DNA of 37,677 nucleotides from an uncultured Mucilaginibacter sp. (GCF_946479965.1 NZ_CAMLHX010000038.1:1-37677), one strand, 5' to 3'. Positions 1-8,544 are shown, counted from the stretch's first letter. A program made the numbers and translations. Notes: generated from the letters alone by a model not told the origin.

Positions 1-411
1 TTTCAGAATAAGTATATTCAATCGCCCGAGTATGGTGGTGATGGCAAGAAATCGCCCGATACAAAATATCTTGAGCCACTAACAGTAATTCCCGCTCATT
101 TTGCGCCAAATGATCTGCTGTTCTATACCGGAAAAGCATTTCCGGCTAAATATCGCAATGGTGCTTTTATGGCTTTCCACGCGCAATCGCCCGAAATGAA
201 AAAGGGTTATTTAGTAGCCTTTGTGCCATTTAAAAACGGTAAGCCATCAGGCCCCTGGGAAATATTTGCCGACAATTTTTCGGGTCAGGAGACAGGCAGC
301 ACAACTACACAATACCGTCCTACGGGTTTAGCTCAAGGTCCGGATGGTTCGCTTTATGTGGCGGATGATTTGAAGGGCACAATTTTTAAGATAAGCTACG
401 GAGGAAAATAG
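1..411 (+). CDS. PQQ-dependent sugar dehydrogenase, sorbosone dehydrogenase-like (3' end only)
   Basis: Frame 1 is open from the window edge to TAG at 409-411, so this is the last ~136 residues of a longer protein whose start lies outside. The visible part holds the run HFAPNDLLFYTGKAFPAKY followed by RNGAFMAFHAQ, then LAQGPDGSLYVADDLKGTIFKI. This is the C-terminal blade pattern of the soluble, PQQ-dependent glucose/sorbosone dehydrogenase beta-propeller family, which oxidises sugars in the periplasm. Family members often carry a cytochrome c domain as well; none is visible in this fragment. Substrate cannot be told from the tail. The next gene is convergent, 9 bp away. Confidence 0.8.
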   Translation, partial: FQNKYIQSPEYGGDGKKSPDTKYLEPLTVIPAHFAPNDLLFYTGKAFPAKYRNGAFMAFHAQSPEMKKGYLVAFVPFKNGKPSGPWEIFADNFSGQETGSTTTQYRPTGLAQGPDGSLYVADDLKGTIFKISYGGK

Positions 412-420
412 TAGCGGCAA

Positions 421-1080
421 TCAAAGAGTTCTTTTAAATTCCATTTTTTCAATTTCTCGCTCTGCTAAATCAAGCAACTTTTTTAAGTAGGTATTTTGAT
501 TTTTAGTGTAGTTTATATTTACCGCCTTTCCGGATGGTGGTGTGGTTCTTTTATCATCCGGTGCGCTGAAATAGTCGTCTTCCCATCTTGTGTCTAAAAC
601 GTAGTTGTCAATCGGTTTTTCTATGGTGTCTCCATTAAGGTAAAACACAAAATCCTGATGATCAGAATGGTCTACCCAGGAGGTAAAACGTTGAACTTTT
701 CCGTTATAGAGTTTCTCAAACTCAACAGGCAACAGTTTTTCCTGCATAATTGCAGAGGCATTTTTACTTAATAAGGCAACAAAGCCCTTAGCCCCTTCTT
801 GCGGCGAATAAGTGTAGCACTCATCAAAAAATTGCACGTAGCCTTGTCCGTTTTTTTTCCAGATCACGTATTGCCGTATGTTATGTACACAGGTTAAAGA
901 ATCTGAAATCCTGGTAAGAATACAGCCAACACAATATGGATGGTAAGTTACAATGGTGTCGACGCCTGATTGCTGTAGCGCTTTTACTTTATCAGTAACA
1001 ACCTTCATTAAGGGCATTTGAGCGTTTACATAAAATGCACTCATCAAAGAAGCCACGAATACGATAAGGATTTTTTTCAT
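421..1080 (-). CDS. Secreted protein of unknown function
   Basis: A 219-residue protein that I do not recognise. Residues 1-20 form a Sec signal peptide (Lys-Lys, hydrophobic core, ending in VNA before Q21), so it is exported to the periplasm or beyond. The mature part has a CxxC-like pair (C50 and C53, in HPYCVGC) plus C64 and C88, which could form disulfides. The C-terminal half is rich in charged and aromatic residues and ends in a Lys/Glu helix. The gene is convergent with the dehydrogenase fragment and divergent from the histidine phosphatase, so it is probably transcribed alone. No catalytic motif is evident. Confidence 0.75.
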   Translation of the reverse strand: MKKILIVFVASLMSAFYVNAQMPLMKVVTDKVKALQQSGVDTIVTYHPYCVGCILTRISDSLTCVHNIRQYVIWKKNGQGYVQFFDECYTYSPQEGAKGFVALLSKNASAIMQEKLLPVEFEKLYNGKVQRFTSWVDHSDHQDFVFYLNGDTIEKPIDNYVLDTRWEDDYFSAPDDKRTTPPSGKAVNINYTKNQNTYLKKLLDLAEREIEKMEFKRTL

Positions 1081-1173
1081 TGAACAGGCCAGGTTAGGTT
1101 TATAATCTTTTGGGGCTGTGTATAAAGTTATTGATTTTTATGCGCTGTTCAAAGTTTCCAAGAGTTCGAACAA

Positions 1174-1201
1174 TTGTATTAACCACACAATTTTATCTTT
1201 G
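1174..1201 (+). promoter_or_regulatory. Likely promoter of the histidine phosphatase gene
   Basis: TTG at 1174-1176 is followed 17 bp later by TATCTTTG (1194-1201), matching the Bacteroidota -7 consensus TAnnTTTG; the spacing is slightly short. It lies 44 bp upstream of the ATG at 1245, and argues against translation starting at the in-frame ATG at 1110, which is upstream of it. Confidence 0.5.
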
Positions 1202-1244
1202 CGCACAGTTCCGATATATAATTGAATTGGATCCGAGACAAAAA

Positions 1245-1787
1245 ATGAGAATAGGTTTAGTCAGACATTTTAAGGTAGATCATCCGTTCCCCTACAAAAA
1301 ATTGCTTTCAAAATCTGAAGTAATTAAATGGTTTGAGGAATATGATAACACCGAGAATATCCAGTATAAAACAGTCGACTTACATGGCATTGACTGGAAA
1401 CGGTGTTATTCAAGTACCATGGTGCGGTCTGTAAACACAGCAAAACACATTTATAGTGAAGAGATCGTTAAAGTACCCGAACTGAGTGAGCTGGATATTT
1501 TGCATCGTTTATCGAATAAGATCAAACTTCCGTTTTTAATATGGGGACTTATTGTACGCATCAAATCATTTTCATCAAATAAAAACACCGACCAATTTAA
1601 ACGGGGGATTGCTGCGTTTATAGATAATTTACTAGCAGGCGAGCAGGATGATACCCTTATTGTAAGCCATTGGTTTGTTATGCGGGTTATAAGGCACGAA
1701 CTGATCAGAAGAGGACTTGTTGGGGATAAGTTCAGGTCTAATGAGTATGGAACACTCTATGTTTTTGAAAGCCCTGGTGAACTGTAG
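1245..1787 (+). CDS. Histidine phosphatase family protein
   Basis: A 180-residue member of the histidine phosphatase (phosphoglycerate mutase-like) superfamily, which forms a phospho-histidine intermediate. The N-terminal LVRHFKVD places the catalytic R7-H8. R61 in SSTMVRSVNTA, an acidic residue in VPELSELD (E79 or E82) and H142 in LIVSHWFVMR complete the expected pocket. The usual RHG is RHF here, a common variant. I choose the ATG at 1245, not the in-frame ATG at 1110, because it begins directly with the beta-strand of the RH motif and lies just downstream of a good promoter. No signal peptide, so cytoplasmic. The substrate is unknown. Confidence 0.85.
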   Translation: MRIGLVRHFKVDHPFPYKKLLSKSEVIKWFEEYDNTENIQYKTVDLHGIDWKRCYSSTMVRSVNTAKHIYSEEIVKVPELSELDILHRLSNKIKLPFLIWGLIVRIKSFSSNKNTDQFKRGIAAFIDNLLAGEQDDTLIVSHWFVMRVIRHELIRRGLVGDKFRSNEYGTLYVFESPGEL

Positions 1788-1825
1788 CTCTTAATATATC
1801 AAGGTTGATAAACCGCTTAAAAAGC

Positions 1826-2026
1826 GTTTCACATGATAGCCAAAAATGACTGTTTTTTCAATAGGTTGATAATCAGATTGTTAATGGTGCTTTGAACTTG
1901 ATTTTCCTGACGAATAAGTAGTTTCATGGTGTTTCATTTCGTTTCATTCTGTGAATGTAAACTGCACGTATTCAGACATTTGCAGAAATAAGGCGTTTCA
2001 TTATGTTTCATATTTTTGTGAAACGC
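1826..2026 (-). repeat. Intergenic repeat element A (word TGAAAC / GTTTCA)
   Basis: This fills most of the 311-bp gap between the histidine phosphatase and the Gly-rich gene. GTTTCA occurs on the + strand at 1826, 1921, 1931, 1941, 1995 and 2005, with an inverted copy TGAAAC at 2019-2024. The clusters have exact 10-bp spacing, about one helical turn. GCGTTTCA (1993-2000) and TGAAACGC (2019-2026) form a hairpin. Read on the minus strand, the element shares its word positions and a 19-bp backbone (1901-1919) with element B at 16173-16373, but with a different word. The function is unknown; iterons or recombinase/regulator sites are possible. Confidence 0.7.
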
Positions 2027-2043
2027 GCTACCCAACAAATGCC

Positions 2044-2070
2044 ATAAAAAAAGGCGACCGAAGTCGCCTT
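2044..2070 (-). terminator. Rho-independent terminator of the Gly-rich protein gene
   Basis: Read on the minus strand, AAGGCGAC-TTCG-GTCGCCTT is followed by a run of T. It is an 8-bp perfect stem with a stable TTCG tetraloop, located 29 bp past the stop of the gene at 2099-3241. Confidence 0.9.
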
Positions 2071-2098
2071 AATATTCAGCTGTTGTATTTAAAAATTA

Positions 2099-3241
2099 TT
2101 ACGGTTCAATGATCGGAACTGCAACCACCTTGTAAGTGTTGGTGCCCGGTATTTCCTGGTAATAGTATTGGTCCGGCGATACTAAAAAGGTTTCACCATT
2201 CAGCTTTACCCTTCTTGTATCAGGCGGCAGGTCGGTTACAATCTCACCCACATACGCTTCAGCGATAGTAGGCGTAGGCATATCGGCAATGTTGCCGGTT
2301 GTTTCCAACTGACCATCTTTACCTACCACTTCGTATACTACGCTACCGTCATCCCTGGTAACCGGCAGGTAATAAACACCGTTCAACTCGTAGTACTGTT
2401 CGCCATCAATAACTATTGACTGGGCACCGTCCGGCAAGCTACTAATAGCCGCACCTAGTGGTGGTTCAACAACAGTATATTGGTTGTTGTTGTATTGATA
2501 AAAATAGCCACCGCTCAGGTAAAACTGTGAACCGCCCCAGTAAAACGGATAGTAGCCGTAAGGCAGCACACCTAAACTAAAGCCAAGCCGTGGGTAATAA
2601 AGGCGGCTGTAAAAACCACGGTTAAAATAATAACCTCTGGATCCTCCCCAGCGGCCGTAGGTGTTACCGTAATAACTGCCGCCGTAACTTCTGCTGCCAT
2701 AGTTTACACCGCCCGGGTAGTACCGGCCGCCTCTGTAAAAGCCACCGCGGGCAACATTTGCACCTGATCCGTACCTGCCTGTAGCCACGTTAGGGCCCGC
2801 GGTACCACGCCTTGCATAATTACCGCCGCTATAAGTATTGTTATTTGAGCGCGGGGATACCGCATTAGGCTGGCGGGTAGTCATATCGCGGTTAAAGCCA
2901 CCACGGCGGGCATCAGCTGAATTGTTGTTTACACGAGGCTGCTGGCTAGACATGTCGCGGTTAAAACCACCACGGCGGGCATCAACTGCACCACCACCAT
3001 TTTGGCGCGGGGAAGGTGTAGAAAAGCCGCCTCCGCGATTAAAACCACCACCGCCGGCAGCACCGCCTCCTCCACGAGAAAAGCCACCGCCACCGCCGCC
3101 ACCACGTGGGCCGGCAGAAGCACCGCCGCCTCCGCCACCACCGCCGGTTCCGCGGCGCTGAGCATCAGCCGGTAAAGCTAAAGTAATGCACAATAAACCG
3201 CTAAAAACGGCCATTGCTAAATATTGAGATATCCTTTTCAT
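2099..3241 (-). CDS. Gly-rich secreted protein, DUF6515-like
   Basis: A 380-residue exported protein. Residues 1-27 are a Sec signal peptide ending in ADA before Q28. Residues ~30-75 are almost pure Gly/Arg/Ser/Phe. Two copies of a 23-residue unit beginning DARRGGFNRDM follow, then a Gly/Tyr/Arg stretch (~150-215). The C-terminal ~170 residues contain a YGYYPFYWGG segment and repeated LPDGAQSIVIDGEQYYELNGV-type units, resembling DUF6515 proteins that are common in Sphingobacteriaceae. It is probably a surface or matrix protein; no enzymatic motif is seen. It has its own strong terminator and so looks monocistronic. Proline-rich open frames on the opposite strand are GC-rich shadows. Confidence 0.75.
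   Translation of the reverse strand: MKRISQYLAMAVFSGLLCITLALPADAQRRGTGGGGGGGGASAGPRGGGGGGGFSRGGGGAAGGGGFNRGGGFSTPSPRQNGGGAVDARRGGFNRDMSSQQPRVNNNSADARRGGFNRDMTTRQPNAVSPRSNNNTYSGGNYARRGTAGPNVATGRYGSGANVARGGFYRGGRYYPGGVNYGSRSYGGSYYGNTYGRWGGSRGYYFNRGFYSRLYYPRLGFSLGVLPYGYYPFYWGGSQFYLSGGYFYQYNNNQYTVVEPPLGAAISSLPDGAQSIVIDGEQYYELNGVYYLPVTRDDGSVVYEVVGKDGQLETTGNIADMPTPTIAEAYVGEIVTDLPPDTRRVKLNGETFLVSPDQYYYQEIPGTNTYKVVAVPIIEP
2882..2989 (-). repeat. 69-bp coding tandem repeat in the Gly-rich gene
   Basis: The 38-bp segment starting at 2882 recurs at 2951 with three mismatches by eye, a 69-bp period equal to 23 codons. It encodes DARRGGFNRDM plus a Gln/Asn-rich spacer twice. Repeat number could vary between strains by slippage. 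Confidence 0.8.
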
Positions 3242-3413
3242 AATTGATTAAAAAATTTACTAATTCGGGGCAGAACTATCTGCTCTTTTATATAGACTAT
3301 AATATTGCAAACGGTTTAATCGACAGTAAATTATTTTTAGCAAAAAGCGGCGCCGAATAATAAATTATACCTGGTCTATTCTCTATATTTAAAAGTATTT
3401 AATCAAAAAGTAT

Positions 3414-3881
3414 ATGAAAGCAAAAGCATACGTTTTTTTCCTGGCCATTTTCTGCTGTTCAGCCTTGGCACAGGCGCAAACCAAACCTGCATATGACGCC
3501 GCCTTAGCCAAAAAGCTGGGCGCGGACGATTATGGCATGCGGCAGTATGTAATGGCTTTTTTAAAACCAGGCCCAACAAAACTTACCAACAAAGCGGAAA
3601 TAGCCAAGTTACAAATGGCGCACCTGAAGAATATAGAACGCCTGGCCAAAGAGGGCAAGCTAGCGGTAGCCGGTCCGTTTACTGACGGTAAGGAAATTGA
3701 AGGGATCTTTATTTTTAACGTTAAGACGGTTGAAGAGGCCAGGGCGCTAACAGAGACCGACCCGGGAATAAAGGCCGGTGTTTTTGCGATGGAACTCCAT
3801 CCTTTTTATTGCAGTGCGGCTTTGGTGGAAGTTGCAGCAATGCACGAAAAGATCCAAAAAAAGGGAATAACTGAAAGATAG
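3414..3881 (+). CDS. Exported YciI-family protein
   Basis: A 155-residue protein with a signal peptide (residues ~1-21, ending AQA-Q), followed by a YciI-like (ferredoxin-fold) domain. QYVMAFLKPGP, the HLKNIERLAKEGKLAVAGPF block and the EARALTETDPGIKAGVFAMELHPFY C-terminal strand are characteristic. The conserved His (in AHLKN) and the Asp of TDP are those usually proposed as the YciI active site. YciI proteins are mostly cytoplasmic; exported versions occur in Bacteroidota with unknown role. It stands alone between a divergent gene and a 320-bp gap. That gap holds a short GC hairpin with no useful T run and then the receptor promoter. Confidence 0.85.
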   Translation: MKAKAYVFFLAIFCCSALAQAQTKPAYDAALAKKLGADDYGMRQYVMAFLKPGPTKLTNKAEIAKLQMAHLKNIERLAKEGKLAVAGPFTDGKEIEGIFIFNVKTVEEARALTETDPGIKAGVFAMELHPFYCSAALVEVAAMHEKIQKKGITER

Positions 3882-4149
3882 CCCTTCTCCAAAAAAGGGG
3901 CCTAGATGCCCCCTGCTTGTTAATAAAAAGTTAGGATAAAATAATCGGATAACGGCAAATATCACGTTTTCCTAATATGCAATTTCCTTTCCCTTTTGTT
4001 TGCAATGGCTTTCCGGAGTGGTATCTTAACGATGAAATTTGTCTGCTATTTATTGATAATAAAGTATTTAGGCGCATAGTTACGGGCTGAATACACACGT
4101 TTTAAGTAGTCAGAAATTTTAGCAAAACCTCACATTTGATAATCTGATG

Positions 4150-4183
4150 TTAACATTCACTTAACGATGCGCCGGTAATTTTG
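4150..4183 (+). promoter_or_regulatory. Promoter with TTAAC direct repeat (Pho-box-like) before the TonB receptor
   Basis: TTAAC at 4150-4154 repeats at 4161-4165, an 11-bp period as used by PhoB/OmpR-type dimers. TAATTTTG at 4176-4183 fits the -7 consensus TAnnTTTG. The repeat sits where the -33 box would be, and no good TTG -33 box is visible, as expected for an activator-dependent promoter. The ATG is 18 bp downstream of the -7 box. Assignment to a PhoB homologue is inference. Confidence 0.45.
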
Positions 4184-4201
4184 GCGGTATTATTAAGCAT
4201 C

Positions 4202-6970
4202 ATGTTAAAATCAAAGAATCTCCTCCTTACAGTTTTTATAAGTTTTATAATTAACTTAAATCTTTCAGCTCAGGAAGCCGGAAAGATATCAGGTAAAATT
4301 ACCGACCAAAAAACCAGCGAGACCCTTATAGGGGCTACCATCGCAATTGACGGCACGAGCAAAGCCGTTGCGGCCGATGTTGACGGCAAATACCTGCTAT
4401 CGGGCTTGCAGCCGGGCAAATATGCCTTAACTATAAAGTATATTGGTTATCAAACCAAGGCAATATCTGATGTTGAGGTTAAAGCCGGTGAGGTTACTAA
4501 TCTGGATATCATCCTATCAGAAGCCGCCACACAGGCGCTTGGCGAAGTTGTGGTAAAAGCCACCTTCCGTCAGGCATCAACAGCATCGCTTTACGCGCAG
4601 CAAAAAAACAGCGTTTCTATATCTGATGGCGTGTCATCAGAGGCCATAAAACGCTCGCCTGACAGAAATACCGCCGACGTGCTAAAGCGTGTTAGCGGTG
4701 CAACCGTGCAGGACAATAAGTTTGTGGTGGTACGCGGATTGAGTGACCGTTATAACGCAGTAATGCTTGATGGCGCCTCGTTACCCAGTACAGAGCCTAA
4801 CCGTAAAGCTTTCTCGTTTGATATTGTTCCGTCAAATTTAATAGAGAGCTTAACTATAACTAAAACCGCAACGCCAGATCAGACAGCGGAATTTGCAGGG
4901 GGCTTGATCAGCATAACAACAAAAGATATTCCTGATCAGAACTTTGTATCATTCAGTATCAGCGAAGGCGTTAATACGGCGTCAACGTTTAAAAACTTTA
5001 AAAGTGGTACCCGTAAGGCCACTGATTATTTTGGTTTTGACAATGGTCAGCGTTCATTGCCTAATGGTTTTTCGCCATATGTAAGCATCTCCAACGGCCT
5101 TACACCCGAGACCAATATCCGTATGTTACGGACAATTACTAAGGATTATAATATATACAATAACACTGCTCTGCCAACCCAGGGTTATCAGTTAAGCATA
5201 GGCAAAGCAAAAGATTTTAAAAACGGAAATCGTTTGGGAGCCATTTTAGCATTAACCTATCGTAACTCGCAAACCATTCAAAACGAAGTGCTTCGCGATT
5301 ACTACGATTACCACTATAGCGATAACGTTTACAAATTTTCTACAAACGTAGGGGCTTTATTAAACCTGGGTTACACATTTGGCAAGAACAAGATCACATT
5401 TAAAAACTTGTACAACCGCATGTATGATGACTCGTTCCTGTCAAGAAGTGGTTACAATACCAGTTCATCTGCCGATGTAAGATATTTTGCTTTTGACCTT
5501 TTACAAAAGGCATTGCTAAAATCTACCTTAGAAGGTAACCATCCACTAGGAGACAACGGCTCAAAAATTAACTGGACCTTAAGCTACAACAACGTAGTGA
5601 ACGACCAACCCGGTCAGCGTAAAATAAGCTATTCAAAAAACCGTGGCCAAAATGTACCATTCCAAGCCAACGTATCAACCTTGGGTAAAGAGAACGCTAC
5701 TTTATACGCTAAACTGAACGAAAATTCTTATTCAGGTGCAGTGAATTACACTTTACCTGTTAAAAAGCTGGGCGGCACATTTAAAGCCGGTGCAAGCACG
5801 TTTTATCGTGATAGAAATTATGACGTACGTTTTATCGGTCCGGTTATAAGGAACAATGATCCGGAGACTGCCGATCCAATAAAACGCCGGCCGTTAAATA
5901 CCTTATTCGGTAGAGATGTTGTTGATGCTAACATTTATAAACTGGACGAAATTGACGGCCGGCCAGACTCTTACAACGCCAACTCGTTAACCAACGCCGG
6001 CTATGCTATGTTGGACAATAAATTCGGTAAATTAAGACTGACTTACGGTGCCCGTGTTGAGCAATTTAAGTTAGATCTTACACCGAACGCGCCAAACCTA
6101 GATAAGGTAAAGCAGAATTATATAGACGTGTTGCCGTCGGCTAACATTACCTATAGCTTAACGGATAAGATAAATTTACGTACATCATATTCACGCACAC
6201 TGGCACGTCCGGAGTTTAGAGAGTTGTCAGTTACCCAATATTATGATTACGAGATCCTGGCATTTCAACAAGGTGATCCCAAGCTTAAAAGAGCTAAGAT
6301 CGATAATATCGACGTTCGTTTTGAATTGTACCCATCGGCCGGCCAAATTATATCTGTATCAGGTTTTTACAAAAAGTTTGCCAACGCCATAGAAACATTT
6401 AACAGCGATGCCGGATCAACCCGTACAATTACTTATTTCAATTCACAAAAAGCAAGCGTATATGGAGTTGAATTTGAGTTACGTAAATCATTAGACTTTA
6501 TAGGTGCCAGCAATTTCTGGAAAAATACAATTGCTTATACCAACCTGGCTTTAATCAAATCTACAGCTGTAAACCCAACAGATGGCAGTCTAAACTTTCT
6601 TGAAAAAGAAAGACCGTTGGTAGGGCAAGCTCCATATGTTATCAACGCCGGTTTGCAACATAGCTTCCTTGATAACAAATTTAACTTTAACGCCCTTTAC
6701 AATAGGGTAGGACGTAAGCTATCTGTTGCCGCGGGTGCAGCTTATCAAGGAATTTGGGAAGTACCAAGAGACGTTGTGGACTTACAATTGGGCATGAAAG
6801 TAATGAAAAACAAGGGCGAGTTGAAGTTTAATGCAGGTGACATATTAAATCAGCGTGTTACTTTTTACTACGACTTGAACAAAAATAAAAAGTACGACGC
6901 CGGCGACTTCACCCAAAGCAGCTTTAAACCAGGTAGCAACTTCTCATTATCCTTCAATTACACTTTTTAG
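4202..6970 (+). CDS. TonB-dependent outer-membrane receptor (non-SusC type)
   Basis: A 922-residue receptor for active import across the outer membrane. The signal peptide spans ~1-23, ending LSA-Q. A CarboxypepD_reg-like domain follows at ~27-115 (GKISGKITDQKTSETLIGAT). The plug follows at ~125-240 (SPDRNTADVLKRVSGATVQ, then VVVRGLSDRYNAVMLDGA), and the rest is a 22-strand barrel ending in FSLSFNYTF with a terminal aromatic. I start at ATG 4202; an in-frame TTG at 4181 falls inside the -7 box. There is no SusD gene; the partner is the beta-helix lipoprotein 125 bp downstream, a pairing seen repeatedly in Bacteroidota. The substrate is unknown; phosphate-containing compounds are one possibility given the upstream repeat. 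Confidence 0.9.
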   Translation: MLKSKNLLLTVFISFIINLNLSAQEAGKISGKITDQKTSETLIGATIAIDGTSKAVAADVDGKYLLSGLQPGKYALTIKYIGYQTKAISDVEVKAGEVTNLDIILSEAATQALGEVVVKATFRQASTASLYAQQKNSVSISDGVSSEAIKRSPDRNTADVLKRVSGATVQDNKFVVVRGLSDRYNAVMLDGASLPSTEPNRKAFSFDIVPSNLIESLTITKTATPDQTAEFAGGLISITTKDIPDQNFVSFSISEGVNTASTFKNFKSGTRKATDYFGFDNGQRSLPNGFSPYVSISNGLTPETNIRMLRTITKDYNIYNNTALPTQGYQLSIGKAKDFKNGNRLGAILALTYRNSQTIQNEVLRDYYDYHYSDNVYKFSTNVGALLNLGYTFGKNKITFKNLYNRMYDDSFLSRSGYNTSSSADVRYFAFDLLQKALLKSTLEGNHPLGDNGSKINWTLSYNNVVNDQPGQRKISYSKNRGQNVPFQANVSTLGKENATLYAKLNENSYSGAVNYTLPVKKLGGTFKAGASTFYRDRNYDVRFIGPVIRNNDPETADPIKRRPLNTLFGRDVVDANIYKLDEIDGRPDSYNANSLTNAGYAMLDNKFGKLRLTYGARVEQFKLDLTPNAPNLDKVKQNYIDVLPSANITYSLTDKINLRTSYSRTLARPEFRELSVTQYYDYEILAFQQGDPKLKRAKIDNIDVRFELYPSAGQIISVSGFYKKFANAIETFNSDAGSTRTITYFNSQKASVYGVEFELRKSLDFIGASNFWKNTIAYTNLALIKSTAVNPTDGSLNFLEKERPLVGQAPYVINAGLQHSFLDNKFNFNALYNRVGRKLSVAAGAAYQGIWEVPRDVVDLQLGMKVMKNKGELKFNAGDILNQRVTFYYDLNKNKKYDAGDFTQSSFKPGSNFSLSFNYTF

Positions 6971-7095
6971 TATTAATGCAAGGTTAACAAATGGGCTGCA
7001 TATTTAATGTAGAGATAAAATTGAAGTAACCTTAAGTTCAAGCTTGAAGTGTTCTTTTGAGCATAAATTAACGTAATCATAACGAAGAAAAACAC

Positions 7096-8544
7096 ATGAA
7101 AAAAATTGCACTATTTGCGGCACTTAGCTTAAGCTTATATTTAGGAAGCTGTTCAAAAAGCTCTGTAGATCCCGGCGATATTAATCCACCTACAGTTATT
7201 GACGGTAATGTAGTTACCGTATCGACTGATATCACGACCAATACTACCTGGACCGCTGATAAAATTTATCTGTTAAAAAACAAGGTATATGTAACGGGTA
7301 ACGTTACTTTAACTATACAGCCGGGCACTATAATTAAAGGCGACAAAGTAACTGCTGCCGCACTGATCATAACCCGTGGTTCAAAAATTGAAGCGGTGGG
7401 TACTGCAGATAAACCTATTGTATTTACATCAAACGTTGCTGCCGGTGGTCGGTCGCAAGGCGATTGGGGTGGCCTGGTATTGTTAGGCAGCGCGCCAAAC
7501 AACTTAGGTAGTGCTGTACCTATTGAAGGTATATCAGATGCTACCGATAAAGCTAAACACGGCGGTAGCAATGCTGCTGATAACTCAGGCACTTTAAAAT
7601 ATGTACGTATTGAGTATGCAGGTATTCCATTGGGTGCTGATAATGAGCTTAACGGCTTAACTTTTGGTAGCGTTGGTTCTGGTACCACTATCGATTATGT
7701 ATCTGTTTATCGCTCAGGCGACGACGCTTACGAATGGTTTGGTGGCAATGTTAATGCGAAACACCTAGTAGCTATTGATACGTGGGATGATGATTTTGAT
7801 ACAGATAACGGTTGGGCCGGTAAAATACAGTTTGCTGTAGCGCAGCGTTTAGCCGCTACTGCAGACGTATCTGGTTCAAACGGTTTCGAATCTGACAACT
7901 TAAACACCGGGACAAATGTTACTCCTCAAACCAGTGGCGTGTTTTCAAACGTAACGATATTGGGCCCTAAAGAAACTTCATCTTTTAGCTCAATCAATGC
8001 TAACTTCCAGCATGCTGCCCAAATTCGTCGTAACTCAGCTATTAGCATATTCAACTCTGTATTTGCAGGTTATACTGAAGGTGTTTTCTATGATGATGCT
8101 CTGCCGGCAGGTTCGTCTGAAAATTCATCGGGTAACTACTTCGCGGGCCGTTCAGTATTTGCTAACAACATTATAGCAGGAAGCAATGGCAAATCAAACC
8201 AAATAAAAGCGTCAAATACAACCGTTTTAGCAACGCTTACTGCAGCGCTTAGCTTAAACAACTCGTTTATTCCCGGTTCATACGGTGGCGATATCTATAC
8301 CGATCCTTACAAGTTTGCTACTGACCTGGCTCCTGCTGCAAGAGCCGGTGTACCTAACTTTACTCAAAAAGCAGGTTCTGTTGCATTAACAGGTGCCTTG
8401 TTTACAGATGCTAAATTGGGCGGTGGTTTCTTTGAAACTGTAGCTTATAAAGGCGCTTTTGATGGTACTACAGATTGGACTCAAGGTTGGGTTGCTTATA
8501 ATCCTCAGCAACTTCCTTACACCACTCCTGGTGCTGTAAAATAA
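7096..8544 (+). CDS. Beta-helix surface lipoprotein, partner of the TonB receptor
   Basis: A 482-residue lipoprotein with lipobox LGSC at C19. The mature protein has repeats typical of a right-handed parallel beta-helix: QPGTIIKGD, KPIVFTSN, QGDWGGLVLLG, GTLKYVRIEYAG, NGLTFGSVGSGTTIDYV, SGDDAYEWFGG, and an acidic WDDDFDTDNGW motif that could bind Ca2+. This family is widespread in Bacteroidota next to TonB-dependent receptors, and is often mis-annotated as a multidrug transporter or T9SS target. No C-terminal T9SS sorting domain is seen here. The role is probably ligand capture or processing at the cell surface for the upstream receptor. A bidirectional terminator closes the unit. Confidence 0.8.
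   Translation: MKKIALFAALSLSLYLGSCSKSSVDPGDINPPTVIDGNVVTVSTDITTNTTWTADKIYLLKNKVYVTGNVTLTIQPGTIIKGDKVTAAALIITRGSKIEAVGTADKPIVFTSNVAAGGRSQGDWGGLVLLGSAPNNLGSAVPIEGISDATDKAKHGGSNAADNSGTLKYVRIEYAGIPLGADNELNGLTFGSVGSGTTIDYVSVYRSGDDAYEWFGGNVNAKHLVAIDTWDDDFDTDNGWAGKIQFAVAQRLAATADVSGSNGFESDNLNTGTNVTPQTSGVFSNVTILGPKETSSFSSINANFQHAAQIRRNSAISIFNSVFAGYTEGVFYDDALPAGSSENSSGNYFAGRSVFANNIIAGSNGKSNQIKASNTTVLATLTAALSLNNSFIPGSYGGDIYTDPYKFATDLAPAARAGVPNFTQKAGSVALTGALFTDAKLGGGFFETVAYKGAFDGTTDWTQGWVAYNPQQLPYTTPGAVK

Noticed and set aside
1110..1244. N-terminal extension of the histidine phosphatase
   Set aside because: It would precede the promoter and translates to a Cys/Arg-rich stretch unlike the family.
2838..3165. 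Long Pro-rich and Ala/Val-rich open frames over the Gly-rich gene
   Set aside because: They are shadows of the GC-rich glycine repeats of the minus-strand gene, with low-complexity translations and no start context.
3891..3912. Hairpin GGGGC-CTAGAT-GCCCC after the YciI gene
   Set aside because: The T run lies on the wrong side for the + strand gene, and no minus-strand gene leads into it; the stem is only 5 bp.
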